Source: S015-6 sp964384945
GTDB lineage: Bacteria > Desulfobacterota > DSWW01
NCBI GenBank assembly: GCA_964384945.1
Contig: CAYLMK010000022.1
Span: forward strand, 27,510-91,509
Length of the DNA: 64,000 nt
Direction: 5' to 3'
The notes under the pieces are model-generated. The model had not been told where the DNA came from and did no database searches. It saw only the letters and a program-made list of their open reading frames with translations. Shown in pieces: positions 42,101 through 51,171 of the stretch. How positions within the stretch are numbered: position 1 is the stretch's first letter; each line of letters starts with the position of its first letter. The position numbers and the translations under genes are program-made.

Positions 42101-43714
42101 TCAGACGAAGCCCTCCAGCCTGAACACGTTCTCCCCGTCCGGCCGGAAACGTTCCCGCAGGACCCGGTCCAGATTCTTCTCGGAGATCGTCTTCGGGATC
42201 TCGTCGACAACCTGGAGGTACGAGGGAACCGCGTTCCTGTCCAGGCCGGCCCGAAACGCCTCGAAGATGGACTTCGGATCGATCCGGCGGCCCGGCGTCG
42301 GCACGATCGCCGCGACGAGGTCAACCTCTCCGGGTGCCCCCGATGCGGCCGGGACGCCGTAGACGCACACGTCGTTCACGTCGGGATGCGTGGCGATCAC
42401 GGCCTCCACATGCTCCGGCATGATGAAGTCCCCTGCCCTTCGAAGGCCTCCGCCCTTGCGGTAATCGAAATAGAACCAGCCGTCCGCATCCCTGTGGCAC
42501 ATGTCTCCGGAGCGGAGCCACCCCCCTCGCGTTTTCTCCTCGGAGGCCTTTCTCTTGCCGAGGTACTCGACCTCGGTTTGCTGGCCCACGGCCCGGCTGA
42601 CAAGCTCGCCCACCTCGAACGGCGCACATTCGGTATCGTCCTCACGGACCACCTTCATCTCGATGAGCCCCTCCGGCGGCTTTCCGAACGATCCGACCGG
42701 GCCCACGCCCACCGGGTTGTGGGCGAACCCGCCTTCCACCGCGCCGTACCACTCGTGGATGCGGACATCGAACCTCTTCTCGAAGGCCTCCCAGATGGCC
42801 CGCGGCGTGCCCGCGCTCAGGACCACCTTGACCGGGTTGTCGCGGTCGTCGGGCCTTTCGGGCTCGCTGTAGATGCCCATCATCATGCCGCCCAGGAGGG
42901 AGAAGGTGGTGCAGCCGTATTTCCTGCAAATATCCCAGATGCGGCTCTTCGTGAACCGCGGGCTGAAGACCGACGGGATGGCGAGAATCAGGGAAGGCAT
43001 CATCGTCACGGCCTGGGCATTGCCGTGGGTAAGCGAGAGCCCCGTGTACAGCTTGTCCTCCCGGGTGTACTGCCAGACGAGCTGGCCGATCAGGGCATAC
43101 GGCGCCATCCGGGAGCCCTTGAGGACCACCCCCTTGGGGTCGCCCGTGGTGCCCGAGGTATAGATGACTTCGAGGGGGCTGTTCAGGTCGTCGTTTCGAT
43201 CGTCGGGCGGCGGGACCTCGGGACCGGCCAGGATCTCTTCCAGTGCGGGATACCTGTCGGTGAAGGGTACGTTCATTCCGGCCTTGTAGGCAACCGCGAG
43301 GACCTTCACGTCCGGAAGGGCCGGCAGGACCTCGTCGACGTTTTCCATCAACTCGCTGGTGAAGAGGATTCCCTTTGATTTGGAGTCTCGCAGCAGGTAG
43401 TCCAGCCTCGAGCCCCTGGTGCGGGGGTCGATCACGACGGCCACGGCCCCGGTGAGAGAGGCCGCGTAAAAGGCGTAGAGGAATTCCGGATGATTTCGCA
43501 TCATGACGGCGAATCGGTCTCCCTTGCCGATCCCGTTGCGAAGCAGATCGCGGGCGATCTTCCTTCCGGCGGTCACGATGTCTTGGTAGCTGAGCACCTC
43601 GTCCGGGAAGTCCCCGTTTTCGAAGGTCGTGACCTGGAAGCCGGGCATCGATTCCGCCTTGGCGTCGAGCTCATAGGCAAAGTGTCCTGCTACCTTCGGT
43701 TGGGAAGGGCTCAT
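42101..43714 (-). CDS. AMP-forming acyl-CoA ligase
   Basis: The 537-residue protein is an ANL-superfamily acid:CoA ligase. The P-loop YTSGTTGDPKG (185-195) and Y-G-A-V-E-G-G, R-S-G-D-M-C-H-R-D and a C-terminal K motif (T-I-S-E-K-N) are all visible. It would activate a carboxylic acid with ATP and CoA in the cytoplasm. The chosen ATG has AAGGAGGTG upstream; a longer in-frame extension has no start signal. The gene follows the DUF1329 terminator and heads the unit with acyl-CoA dehydrogenase, CooC and GMC oxidoreductase 2. The acid is not evident. Confidence 0.88.
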   Translation of the reverse strand: MSPSQPKVAGHFAYELDAKAESMPGFQVTTFENGDFPDEVLSYQDIVTAGRKIARDLLRNGIGKGDRFAVMMRNHPEFLYAFYAASLTGAVAVVIDPRTRGSRLDYLLRDSKSKGILFTSELMENVDEVLPALPDVKVLAVAYKAGMNVPFTDRYPALEEILAGPEVPPPDDRNDDLNSPLEVIYTSGTTGDPKGVVLKGSRMAPYALIGQLVWQYTREDKLYTGLSLTHGNAQAVTMMPSLILAIPSVFSPRFTKSRIWDICRKYGCTTFSLLGGMMMGIYSEPERPDDRDNPVKVVLSAGTPRAIWEAFEKRFDVRIHEWYGAVEGGFAHNPVGVGPVGSFGKPPEGLIEMKVVREDDTECAPFEVGELVSRAVGQQTEVEYLGKRKASEEKTRGGWLRSGDMCHRDADGWFYFDYRKGGGLRRAGDFIMPEHVEAVIATHPDVNDVCVYGVPAASGAPGEVDLVAAIVPTPGRRIDPKSIFEAFRAGLDRNAVPSYLQVVDEIPKTISEKNLDRVLRERFRPDGENVFRLEGFV

Positions 43715-43886
43715 GGGGTCCACCTCCTTGCCAGATAGGTCTGCCGCGGCCTCCGGGGGGTATTCTCCGGGTAGGCCGTTCCTTCGGTGCGAAGATGGGT
43801 CGCGGGGCGTGAGACGAGGCAGGATTATACTCCAGAGCGGTCCCTGGGACAAGGCAACCCGCGATGCCGGCGGGAGAAAACGAAAA

Positions 43887-43923
43887 AAAAAGCCCTGCCG
43901 CAAAGCCTGCGGCAGGGCTTTTT
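43887..43923 (-). terminator. intrinsic terminator
   Basis: GCCCTGCCGCA (43892-43902) and TGCGGCAGGGC (43908-43918) form a perfect 11-bp stem with A- and T-tracts on each side, so it can work on both strands. It ends the eight-gene unit whose last gene is DUF1329 copy 2. Confidence 0.9.
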
Positions 43924-43948
43924 CCGGCCGCGTGGGAAGGAACCGAAA

Positions 43949-45250
43949 TTACTTGCAGAGCTTTTGGAATCCGCCCAGGGAAAAATCGTTTCGGTCGAGT
44001 TGCGCGAAGTAACGGGTCGAATTCTTGGGGTTGTAAAGGATCAGGACGCAGGCGTGCTCGCTCCGGTCGTCAAAGGCCATCATGTTGGCCAGTCCCACGA
44101 GCTTGATGCTTCCGTCCGCATTCGAGGCGCCGCCCATGGCCTGCCACTCGGTCTTCCAATAGCTGCCCGATCGGTCGGAAATGATCTTGTAGGTCGGCGT
44201 GTAGCACCCCGCGTCGACCCAGAGCTGCTGCGGACCGTAGTTGTAATACTTGTCCTTGGCCTCGCATTCCAGGATGTAGGTGGGCCGCTTCACGTAAACG
44301 ATCTCCTGGGGCCACCAGGGCGCGCCCTGAAACCCTTCCTTCTGGAAGCCGTACGTGATGTCCTGCCCCTCGTTCACCGTCTTCCATTCCCCTGCCTCGT
44401 TCTTCTCGATCTTCAGGGGCTTGCCCGGGTAGACCGGAACGAGCTGGTCCTTCTTTTCGATCACCTTCCAGGTGAAGGCATTGATCTTTCCCCCATATCC
44501 CCAGGCGTCGTCCACGCAGAAATCCGTGCCCAGGAATGCGTCGGACCGGTTCGCAGGGCTCATCCTGCGGACCCGCCGGATGGCGGGCACATAGGCAAAG
44601 GTGCTGTCCAGATTGGCGTTGCGGTACCGCCACAGCAGGATGTTCGTACCCTTTACGTCAAAGGGTGCGAGGATGATGATGAGCGAGTGCATCTCCACGT
44701 TTTCGGGGTTCGACTCCTTCCTCGCCTGCGGATAGCCGTCCAGGACATAGGTTTGATAGTCGCAGATGATTTCGCGCTCGAAGCCCGTCTTGCGTCCCAC
44801 CCATTTGGTCTGGAACGGGACGTCCACATTCCCGACCACATACGTTATGTAATGCTTGTTGTACATGATCTTGGGGCCCGCGTTCGGATCGTTCAAGTCG
44901 ATCTCCGGGAACGGCAGGCCGTCGATGAAATCCGGCAGCTTGCCCGTCTTCAGATCAACGATGAGCCCTTCCGCATCCACGTCGTACCTGCCCTTGTTGC
45001 CCTCCATATGTTCCAGGCCGGCCGGGGGCATGAACTCGGTCAGGTCGTAGGGAAGTTCGTCCACCTTGAGGGTCCCGTCGCCCTTCTTCACCCAGTTCAG
45101 GACCGCCTCCGGCACGAGCCCCTGGACCGAATCCGCGTTCGTCTTGTCGATCACCGTTCCGGGCGCCACATCGGCCGATGCGGCCGGCGCCAGCCAGATC
45201 AAGAGAGAAAAAACCGTAAGGGCTGCTCCCAGGTGTCTCGCCTTCATCAT
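43949..45250 (-). CDS. DUF1329 family exported protein, copy 2
   Basis: The 433-residue protein has a signal peptide ending AASAD and the family signature R-R-V-R-R-M-S-P-A-N-R-S-D-A near 230-243. Its length and C-terminal NDFSLGGFQKLCK match copy 1 at 12344-13645. GAAGGAGGCGAG precedes the start. It is the last gene of the unit that starts with the sensor kinase and ends at the terminator 26 bases downstream. Role in periplasmic handling of hydrophobic molecules is inferred from the family's usual neighbours (DUF1302, YCF48, MMPL). Confidence 0.86.
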   Translation of the reverse strand: MMKARHLGAALTVFSLLIWLAPAASADVAPGTVIDKTNADSVQGLVPEAVLNWVKKGDGTLKVDELPYDLTEFMPPAGLEHMEGNKGRYDVDAEGLIVDLKTGKLPDFIDGLPFPEIDLNDPNAGPKIMYNKHYITYVVGNVDVPFQTKWVGRKTGFEREIICDYQTYVLDGYPQARKESNPENVEMHSLIIILAPFDVKGTNILLWRYRNANLDSTFAYVPAIRRVRRMSPANRSDAFLGTDFCVDDAWGYGGKINAFTWKVIEKKDQLVPVYPGKPLKIEKNEAGEWKTVNEGQDITYGFQKEGFQGAPWWPQEIVYVKRPTYILECEAKDKYYNYGPQQLWVDAGCYTPTYKIISDRSGSYWKTEWQAMGGASNADGSIKLVGLANMMAFDDRSEHACVLILYNPKNSTRYFAQLDRNDFSLGGFQKLCK

Positions 45251-45455
45251 CCTCTCGCCTCCTTCTTGCCTTCTTCATGGTGTTTGTTGTTTGCCCAGCC
45301 GCCGGGGAAAGCACAATCAATAAAACAGGGTACACGCATCGGGAACGTTTCGCAACCCGCTCATGGACCGGCGGATCGGGAGCCTGCCAAAGGCGGATTT
45401 CGCAGGAAAAACGGACGATGAACCCGCCACGCAGGCCGCTCCGGCGTTTTCTTCC

Positions 45456-46292
45456 TCAGGGCTCCGCCAGCGCCCGGATCATCTCTTTCAGATCGAGCTC
45501 GACCTTCCGGGTCTGGCCGCCCTTTTCCATGAACCGCTTCATCCGGCGCTGGGCAGGGCCGGTCTGCAGGGATCGCGCGAACAGGGCGCTTTCCTCCCAG
45601 AGCCCCTCCACGATCGACATCTCCTGCGCGTTCTGAACGGACCTCTTTGCCAGTGCGATCGCCTCGGCGGGGAAACCGGCGATCCTGTATGCGAGATCTT
45701 CCACAAAGGGCGTCAACTCCTCCGGAGGAAGGGCGCGGTTGATGTACCCGTACCGCTCGGCGATCTGCGCCGGAAAATCGTCACAGCCCAGCACGACCTC
45801 CAGGGCCCGGGCCTGGCCGATCAGCCGGGGAAGACGCTGCGTGCCCCCTCCCCCGGGGATGATCCCCACGCCGACCTCGGGCTGGGCCAGGACGGCCTTG
45901 CCGACGGCTCCGAAGCGCATGTCGAGGCCGAGCACGAACTCGCTTCCGCCCCCGCGGGCCCGGCCCTCGATCTTGGCGATGCTCACCTTGGGCATTCGCC
46001 GGAAGGCCTCCGCGGCCTTGTCCAGATCGTGAAGCTCGGTGGCCGGAGGGAGAGGCTGGGCGCCCAGCATGGCGAGCACGCCCACATCGAAATGGGCGAT
46101 GAAAAAGTCCGGATCGGCGCTGTCGAAGACGGTGACCTTCACGCGCTCGTCCGCCGCGATCTCGCCCGCCACCCGCAGGAGTTCCGCCGCCAGTTCGATG
46201 GTCAGCAGGTTGATAGGCGGGTTGTCGATCGTGACGAACGCCACGCCACGGTCCGTGCGGATCCTGAGAAACCGGTACCCTTCATAAGCCAT
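45456..46292 (-). CDS. enoyl-CoA hydratase/isomerase family protein
   Basis: The 278-residue protein is a crotonase-fold enzyme. The oxyanion and catalytic region G-R-A-R-G-G-G-S-E-F and Q-P-E-V-G-V-G-I-I-P-G-G-G-G-T-Q-R-L keep both glutamates expected for hydratase activity. It could hydrate, isomerise or open a ring of an acyl-CoA. The preferred ATG has GGAGGGG upstream; a GTG two codons earlier is possible. It lies 43 bases after the orphan gene at 46335-46853. Confidence 0.88.
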   Translation of the reverse strand: MAYEGYRFLRIRTDRGVAFVTIDNPPINLLTIELAAELLRVAGEIAADERVKVTVFDSADPDFFIAHFDVGVLAMLGAQPLPPATELHDLDKAAEAFRRMPKVSIAKIEGRARGGGSEFVLGLDMRFGAVGKAVLAQPEVGVGIIPGGGGTQRLPRLIGQARALEVVLGCDDFPAQIAERYGYINRALPPEELTPFVEDLAYRIAGFPAEAIALAKRSVQNAQEMSIVEGLWEESALFARSLQTGPAQRRMKRFMEKGGQTRKVELDLKEMIRALAEP

Positions 46293-46334
46293 TTCCACCC
46301 CTCCATGTCCTCCTGTCCCACCAGGTGCGGGCCG

Positions 46335-46853
46335 TCATCCGACCCCTTCCACAGAGAACTCCATCAGGACCTGCCCGCAGTCGCCGTAAGGGAAAGGGGC
46401 GCCGAAGCAGCCCATCCTCACCTCGATGACCTCCCCCAGGAAGTCGCCTTTCCCGACGGCTTCTCCCGCGTCGTCCGCCATTCGATCGAGGATCATGATC
46501 AGCCGGTACCAGGCGCGGTGGAGCAGGCGAATGCAGACAGGCTTGTCTTCCGATGAGGGGACGAGCCGGCCCATGGAGTCAAAAACGATCCGGTCCCCCT
46601 TCGCGTGGCCCGCGATACAGGCTTGGGAGTCGACGATCGTGGCTACGATCCGGGCCTCGCGGTACGTCTCGATCCCGAGGACCTTGTTCACCCGTTTTGC
46701 AGACTGAAGAAAAATCTCCTGTTCCTCCCGGGTCAGCGGATACCCTTCCAGGATCTGTCTCGCCATCGATTGCCGCTCGGAGGGACCGAGGGAGGTCCAG
46801 GCGCGAACCGGGTCGCCTGCCTCTCCGCCCGTTTTCTTTCTCGTCTTCTTCAT
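46335..46853 (-). CDS. uncharacterised cysteine-containing protein, TIGR04076-like, copy B
   Basis: The 172-residue protein shares with its upstream neighbour the pattern C-x-x-G-x-x-x-G-D-x-x-x-F-D-S-x-G near residue 80, then a helical stretch with L-D-R-M, and a C-terminal C-F-G. This is similar to proteins of the TIGR04076 type, whose function is unknown to me. Its start overlaps the stop of that neighbour (ATGA). The pair follows a ferredoxin gene, so a redox or metal role is possible. The N terminus is basic and differs between the two copies. Confidence 0.6.
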   Translation of the reverse strand: MKKTRKKTGGEAGDPVRAWTSLGPSERQSMARQILEGYPLTREEQEIFLQSAKRVNKVLGIETYREARIVATIVDSQACIAGHAKGDRIVFDSMGRLVPSSEDKPVCIRLLHRAWYRLIMILDRMADDAGEAVGKGDFLGEVIEVRMGCFGAPFPYGDCGQVLMEFSVEGVG

Positions 46854-47386
46854 GCGTCCATTCCCCCCGGGCTAGGGCCCCTCGCGGCAGAGGATCGGAA
46901 CAGAAGATGGGGCGTCAGGCTCAGGCCGATGGTTGTGCGGACGAATTCGTGCAGGGGCATCCGCTCGTAGCAGATCTTCATCAGGTTGTTCCCCAGCCCC
47001 TTGTGGTCGAAGCCCGGATCGGTGCAGCTCACGTATTCGACCTGCACCTGCGATGGATCGGCCCCCCTGCCCATCCGGTCGAGGCAGGCGTAAATGACCG
47101 GCGAGACCGCGGCCACGGCGTGGGGGCAGATCAATTTCGGGCACTTGCGTCGCATGAGCATCCCCAGGGAATCGAAATAGAGGCAGTCCCCCTGTTTCCA
47201 TCCGACCGTACACCGGTTGGTCTTCACCATTTCGACGCGGAACCAGGAAAGGCTCTTCGAAATGTCGGCCACGCGGCGGGCCCAGTTCCTTTCCCGGATG
47301 CTCGCGATCTCGGCGTCGGTGTAGCCGCACCGGTTCTGCAAGATCTTCCAGAACAACCGCTCATAGCCCTTTGGGAGGAACTGCAT
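46850..47386 (-). CDS. uncharacterised cysteine-containing protein, TIGR04076-like, copy A
   Basis: The 178-residue protein has W-R/K-Q-G-D-C-L-Y-F-D-S-L-G with a preceding C-T-V-G, then C-P-K-L-I-C-P-H and C-L-D-R-M-G. It is related to the next gene's product. GAAGGAGAAGG precedes the ATG. It lies 76 bases after the ferredoxin gene. Function is unknown; co-transcription with ferredoxin and nitroreductase suggests a part in an electron-transfer or CoA-linked step. Confidence 0.6.
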   Translation of the reverse strand: MQFLPKGYERLFWKILQNRCGYTDAEIASIRERNWARRVADISKSLSWFRVEMVKTNRCTVGWKQGDCLYFDSLGMLMRRKCPKLICPHAVAAVSPVIYACLDRMGRGADPSQVQVEYVSCTDPGFDHKGLGNNLMKICYERMPLHEFVRTTIGLSLTPHLLFRSSAARGPSPGGMDA

Positions 47387-47462
47387 CCCTTCTCCTTCCG
47401 GAATCGGCAAAGAGGGGGAGAACATCCCCCGCGGCAAGGCACCCCTCCTGTCCGCCTCGCCC

Positions 47463-47792
47463 CTACTCGTCTTCGAACAGGCGGGGTGCCGTGAGCGCCC
47501 CCTGATCGATCGTCCTGAAGTATTTCGTGAAATTGTATCCCTTCTTGAGACGTACGGCCCCTTCCGGGCAGATGGCCACGCAGTCTCCGCAGGCCATGCA
47601 CTCGTTCGCTTCCCTGGGCTTGAGTCGAGGCTTCTTCTCCTCGAAGAGGATTGCGTCGGCAGGGCAGGCCTGAACGCAGACAGAGCAGCCGGTGCATTTT
47701 TCATAGTCGAATTCGACCTCGCCGGGCGTGATCTCGTCCCGGTCGTCATAGTTCGGAATCAGGACCTTGTCGAGAAGGCTGAATCGTCCCAT
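47463..47792 (-). CDS. 2[4Fe-4S] ferredoxin
   Basis: The 109-residue protein has two complete cluster motifs, C33-x2-C36-x2-C39-x3-C43 and C65-x2-C68-x2-C71-x3-C75. Such ferredoxins carry low-potential electrons in the cytoplasm and are the electron donors of class I benzoyl-CoA reductase. It could feed both radical systems here (inference). It lies 35 bases after the nitroreductase gene, with AAGGAGAGAAG before the ATG. Confidence 0.93.
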   Translation of the reverse strand: MGRFSLLDKVLIPNYDDRDEITPGEVEFDYEKCTGCSVCVQACPADAILFEEKKPRLKPREANECMACGDCVAICPEGAVRLKKGYNFTKYFRTIDQGALTAPRLFEDE

Positions 47793-47827
47793 GGGATCTT
47801 CTCTCCTTTTGCCGGCCGCCAGCGGCC

Positions 47828-48589
47828 TTACTCAAATACGGATTTGGTTCCGTTCTCATACCAGTCCACGGGGTGTGTGGGCCTCGGGACCATGCCGTCC
47901 GGCTCTCCCCGGGGCCAGCCGACGGCCAGGCTGTTGGCCCACTCGTAAGGATATTCGATCCCGAGTCGCTTCTTCCATTTGTCGGTGTATTGAAAGGCGA
48001 GTTTGGCGAATCCAACCCAGCAAGTCCCCAATCCCATGCTGTGGGCTGCGATCACCATGTTCTGGCCTGCAATGCCGCAGTCGAGTTCCGGGCTGGATAC
48101 GCCGCGGGTGTCCTTGAAGATCAGGATGACGGTGGGGGCGCCGTGCCAGAGGCCGAGTCGCTCGTCGGCGATGAGCTTCATGGCGCCGAAGGGGACCGGG
48201 TGCAGGTCGTTGTGCCTGATCCTGACAAATGCCTTCACGAGCGGCCGGACCCAGGAGCGGCCGGGCTGCCGGTAGTCGATCATGCGATTCATCTTCCTGA
48301 CGATCTGGATGACCTCCTGGGTGATCCCGTCGATGATTTCCGGTTCCCGCAGAACAATGAATTTCCATGGCTGACAGTTTCCTGCAGAGGGGGCGAACCG
48401 GCCCGCCTCGAGGATCCTCTTCACCAGGAAGGAGGGTACCTGCTCCTTCTTGTAAAGCCGCACGCTCCTTCGGCGAAGGATGACCTTCTCGGTTTCGGTG
48501 TATTCCTTCCGGAGACGCTCGATCGCCTCTTCCCTTGCCTCCTTCCTGGTTTGCTCCACGGCAACCGCCTTGGCCTTCTTTGCCATCAT
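47828..48589 (-). CDS. nitroreductase-family FMN protein
   Basis: The 253-residue protein matches the nitroreductase family: R-R-R-S-V-R-L-Y at 38-45, A-P-S-A-G-N-C-Q-P-W-K-F near 66-77 and a C-terminal W-P-R-G region. These FMN enzymes reduce quinones, nitro groups or double bonds with NAD(P)H. The N terminus is a charged 35-residue extension. GAGGAGG precedes the start. It lies between the response regulator and ferredoxin genes. Confidence 0.88.
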   Translation of the reverse strand: MMAKKAKAVAVEQTRKEAREEAIERLRKEYTETEKVILRRRSVRLYKKEQVPSFLVKRILEAGRFAPSAGNCQPWKFIVLREPEIIDGITQEVIQIVRKMNRMIDYRQPGRSWVRPLVKAFVRIRHNDLHPVPFGAMKLIADERLGLWHGAPTVILIFKDTRGVSSPELDCGIAGQNMVIAAHSMGLGTCWVGFAKLAFQYTDKWKKRLGIEYPYEWANSLAVGWPRGEPDGMVPRPTHPVDWYENGTKSVFE

Positions 48590-48686
48590 CTCCTCCTCAA
48601 AACGCGCAGATCATTGGGGATATGCCTGCTATACACAACTGGATCGGAAAGATCAACGCGCCTGCCGGAATTTCGAGGGCGCACGG

Positions 48687-49340
48687 TCAGCTCTCGGCGA
48701 TGATAATGCCCTCGCTGTGGGCCTTGGCCACCGCATGGGCCTTCGAGGAGACACCGAGCTTTCTGTAAAGGTTCTTGATGTGGGATCGAACGGTGTGCTC
48801 GGAGATGTGCAGCGACTCTGCGATAGCCCGGTCACTCTTTCCTGCGGCGATCTGGTGCAGGATCTCGAGCTCCCTCTGGGTGAGGGGGGTCTCCCGGTCC
48901 GACAGGCCCGGTCCTCCCTTCACGTGCTCGAACAAGGCGGGAGCCACCTTCGGATCGAGAAAGACCCGGTCCGCCATCACATCCCGCACGATGCGGACCA
49001 GTTCCTTCCGGCCCACCTTCTTCAGCACGTAGCCTTTGGCGCCCGCCTGGATCGCTTCCCGGACATACCGGTCGTCTTCGTAGATGGTAAGCACGATTAC
49101 CTTGACATCAGGATAGCGCTGGCATACCAGCCTGGACGTCTCGATTCCGCTCACGCCCGGCATCCGTACGTCCATGAGGATCAGGTCCGGCATCGCCTTT
49201 TCAATCATCCCAAGGCACTCCAGGCCGCTGCCGGCCTCCGCGACGACCTGGATGTCGTCCTCGATTTCGAGAAGCTGCCTCAACCCCTCCCTGACGAGGA
49301 GATGGTCGTCAACGATCATCACCTTGATCTTGCCCATCAC
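48687..49340 (-). CDS. NarL/LuxR-type response regulator
   Basis: The 217-residue protein has a receiver domain with D11-D12, phosphoacceptor D57 (LILMDVRMP) and K106-region, and a C-terminal LuxR HTH (T-Q-R-E-L-E-I-L-H-Q-I-A-A-G-K-S-D-R-A-I-A). It is the partner of the overlapping kinase gene upstream and a likely regulator of the genes that follow. A GAATCCCCC dyad before the kinase gene is a candidate target. Confidence 0.93.
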   Translation of the reverse strand: MMGKIKVMIVDDHLLVREGLRQLLEIEDDIQVVAEAGSGLECLGMIEKAMPDLILMDVRMPGVSGIETSRLVCQRYPDVKVIVLTIYEDDRYVREAIQAGAKGYVLKKVGRKELVRIVRDVMADRVFLDPKVAPALFEHVKGGPGLSDRETPLTQRELEILHQIAAGKSDRAIAESLHISEHTVRSHIKNLYRKLGVSSKAHAVAKAHSEGIIIAES

Positions 49341-50925
49341 GGCCCTGCCCTCTGCGGTAGGGTATGGTTACCTGGATGGAACAGCCCTGCCCGATTTCTG
49401 CCTCGATCCGCACACGGCCGCCGATCGATTGGATGCGCTCTTTCATGGAGAGGAGCCCCAGCCGGCTCTTCTCGCCTGCCGGGGGGATCTCGGAAGCCCA
49501 GACAAACCCCTTCCCCCGGTCCAAAACCGTGAAGAGGATCTCTCCGTTCCGGGTCCCCAGAGACATCTCGGCCTCGTTTGTTTGTGCGTGCTTGTAGATG
49601 TTCATCAAGGCCTCCTGAGCAACCCGGAACAGACACAGGTTGACCTCGGAGGGCAATTCGAGGTGTTCCGAAAAACGGGTCGTCACGCGAATTCCCGTTT
49701 CCCTGCTGAAGCCCTCCACGTGCCGTTCGAGGGCCGGGACCAGACCCATGGTGTCTATCAGGTCGGGCCGAAGGCTTGAAATCAGGTTCCTCGATTGGTC
49801 GATCGCCTCGTCGATCTTTATCAGGAGCTTGTCCATCTGGGCGGCCACACCGTCCGGTTCCCGGTCTGCCAGCTCCTTGCAGAGCTGGATCTTGTAGCTG
49901 ATGCCGATCAGGGCCTGGGTCAGCGTGTCGTGGATGTCCGCAGCAAGGCGCCTTCTCTCCTCTTCCTGAATCGTGATCATCTTGCCCGTGAGCAGCCGCA
50001 GGGACTCCCGGGCCTGCTCGACCTCCTTCAGCATGAAGGCGTTTTCCAGGGCGAGCGCCGTGATGTACAAAAACTGGTTCAAGAATTCGAGTTCCTTGTC
50101 GCCGAACGGAAAGCCTTCATCCCGCCGTTGCAGACACAGGACCCCATGGACGCGGCCGTGTGCGTGCACCGGCGCCGATACGACGCTCTTCAGCTCCCTT
50201 TCCCCGATATCCGAGAAGACCTTGCCTTCCGGGTCCAGGAACAGGACGGCCTTCTCCCGGTGCGTTCTTTCGATCAGGCACTGCTCCCCGGCGACCTGAG
50301 ACCCGGCCGGGTGACGGTAGACCGCATGGACGCGGTGGTCCCGGTAGAGTTTGAAGACGCCCTCCTCCGCCCCGAACAGGGCGCTCATTCTTCGCAGAAC
50401 GAAGGCAACGAGCGGCTCCAGTTCAAGCAGTGCAATGATCTTCTCGGTGAATTGCTGAACCTCCTGGACCCGGTGGACCTGCTCGCTGATCCTCTCCTCC
50501 CGGACCCTGAGGTAGGAGGCCATGATCCTGCTGTATCCGTGAAACAGCACATCGTTCAGTTCCAGAACTTCCTCGCACAGCCCGGGCGGTTCGACACCGC
50601 CGTCTTCGAGCTTTTTCTTCATCGTGCTCCAGATAATCCGAGGCACGGACGAGTAAAACTGGGTGAGCGTCTCCGGTCCGAAGCCCTCCATCGTGGCCCG
50701 CATGTAGCCCACCCGCTGCTGATCCTTGAGGAAGGCCTCCCGATCCCCCCGCAGGGCCCTGCTGAAAAGCTCCACGAAAATCCGCAACCTGCGTTGGCCT
50801 TCCTCTGTGTGAATGAGAAACTGCCGATAGGAGGACCAGGGAAAGCCGGCGAGGCGACTCGTCACCTTCTGAAAGATCTCTTCCTTGTGGGTTTCAACGA
50901 CTTCCTCGAGAGTGGGAAGGGCCAT
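49309..50925 (-). CDS. HisKA_3-type sensor histidine kinase with GAF domain
   Basis: The 538-residue protein has no membrane segments. A helical N-terminal domain (about 1-150, possibly RsbR-like), a GAF domain (about 160-300), the HisKA_3 dimerisation helix with H332 (ADIHDTL) and an ATPase domain ending in G-K-G-F and G-L-L-S-M-K-E-R are visible. It is a soluble sensor, so it probably detects an intracellular signal through GAF. Its 3' end overlaps the response regulator gene by 32 bases. It begins an eight-gene unit that runs to DUF1329 copy 2. Confidence 0.9.
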   Translation of the reverse strand: MALPTLEEVVETHKEEIFQKVTSRLAGFPWSSYRQFLIHTEEGQRRLRIFVELFSRALRGDREAFLKDQQRVGYMRATMEGFGPETLTQFYSSVPRIIWSTMKKKLEDGGVEPPGLCEEVLELNDVLFHGYSRIMASYLRVREERISEQVHRVQEVQQFTEKIIALLELEPLVAFVLRRMSALFGAEEGVFKLYRDHRVHAVYRHPAGSQVAGEQCLIERTHREKAVLFLDPEGKVFSDIGERELKSVVSAPVHAHGRVHGVLCLQRRDEGFPFGDKELEFLNQFLYITALALENAFMLKEVEQARESLRLLTGKMITIQEEERRRLAADIHDTLTQALIGISYKIQLCKELADREPDGVAAQMDKLLIKIDEAIDQSRNLISSLRPDLIDTMGLVPALERHVEGFSRETGIRVTTRFSEHLELPSEVNLCLFRVAQEALMNIYKHAQTNEAEMSLGTRNGEILFTVLDRGKGFVWASEIPPAGEKSRLGLLSMKERIQSIGGRVRIEAEIGQGCSIQVTIPYRRGQGRDGQDQGDDR

Positions 50926-50952
50926 GCCGGACTCCCCAGAACCGGTGAGAAC

Positions 50953-50975
50953 GAATCCCCCGGATAGGGGGATTC
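50953..50975. promoter_or_regulatory. GAATCCCCC dyad between sensor kinase and SnoaL-like gene
   Basis: GAATCCCCC (50953-50961) and GGGGGATTC (50967-50975) form a perfect 9-bp inverted repeat with a GGATA loop, 28 bases upstream of the kinase start and about 200 before the divergent SnoaL-like gene. A related dyad lies at 59353-59396. It is a candidate binding site for the adjacent response regulator. Confidence 0.45.
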
Positions 50976-51171
50976 AAATGCCGTGCGCGGGCGGTGTATG
51001 CTAGCAGACCGGGCGAACGAGCGAAGGCTGTCGATCGAGTCCCTCGCTCATGATTCTCCTCCTGCGGGCCGCAATGTCAATACGGAAAAAAGAAAGCAGA
51101 AGCGGGGGGCTGCGAGAAGGCCTCGATCGGGCCCGATGGGAAAAAGAAACCGAAGAAAAGAAAGGGCTGTC

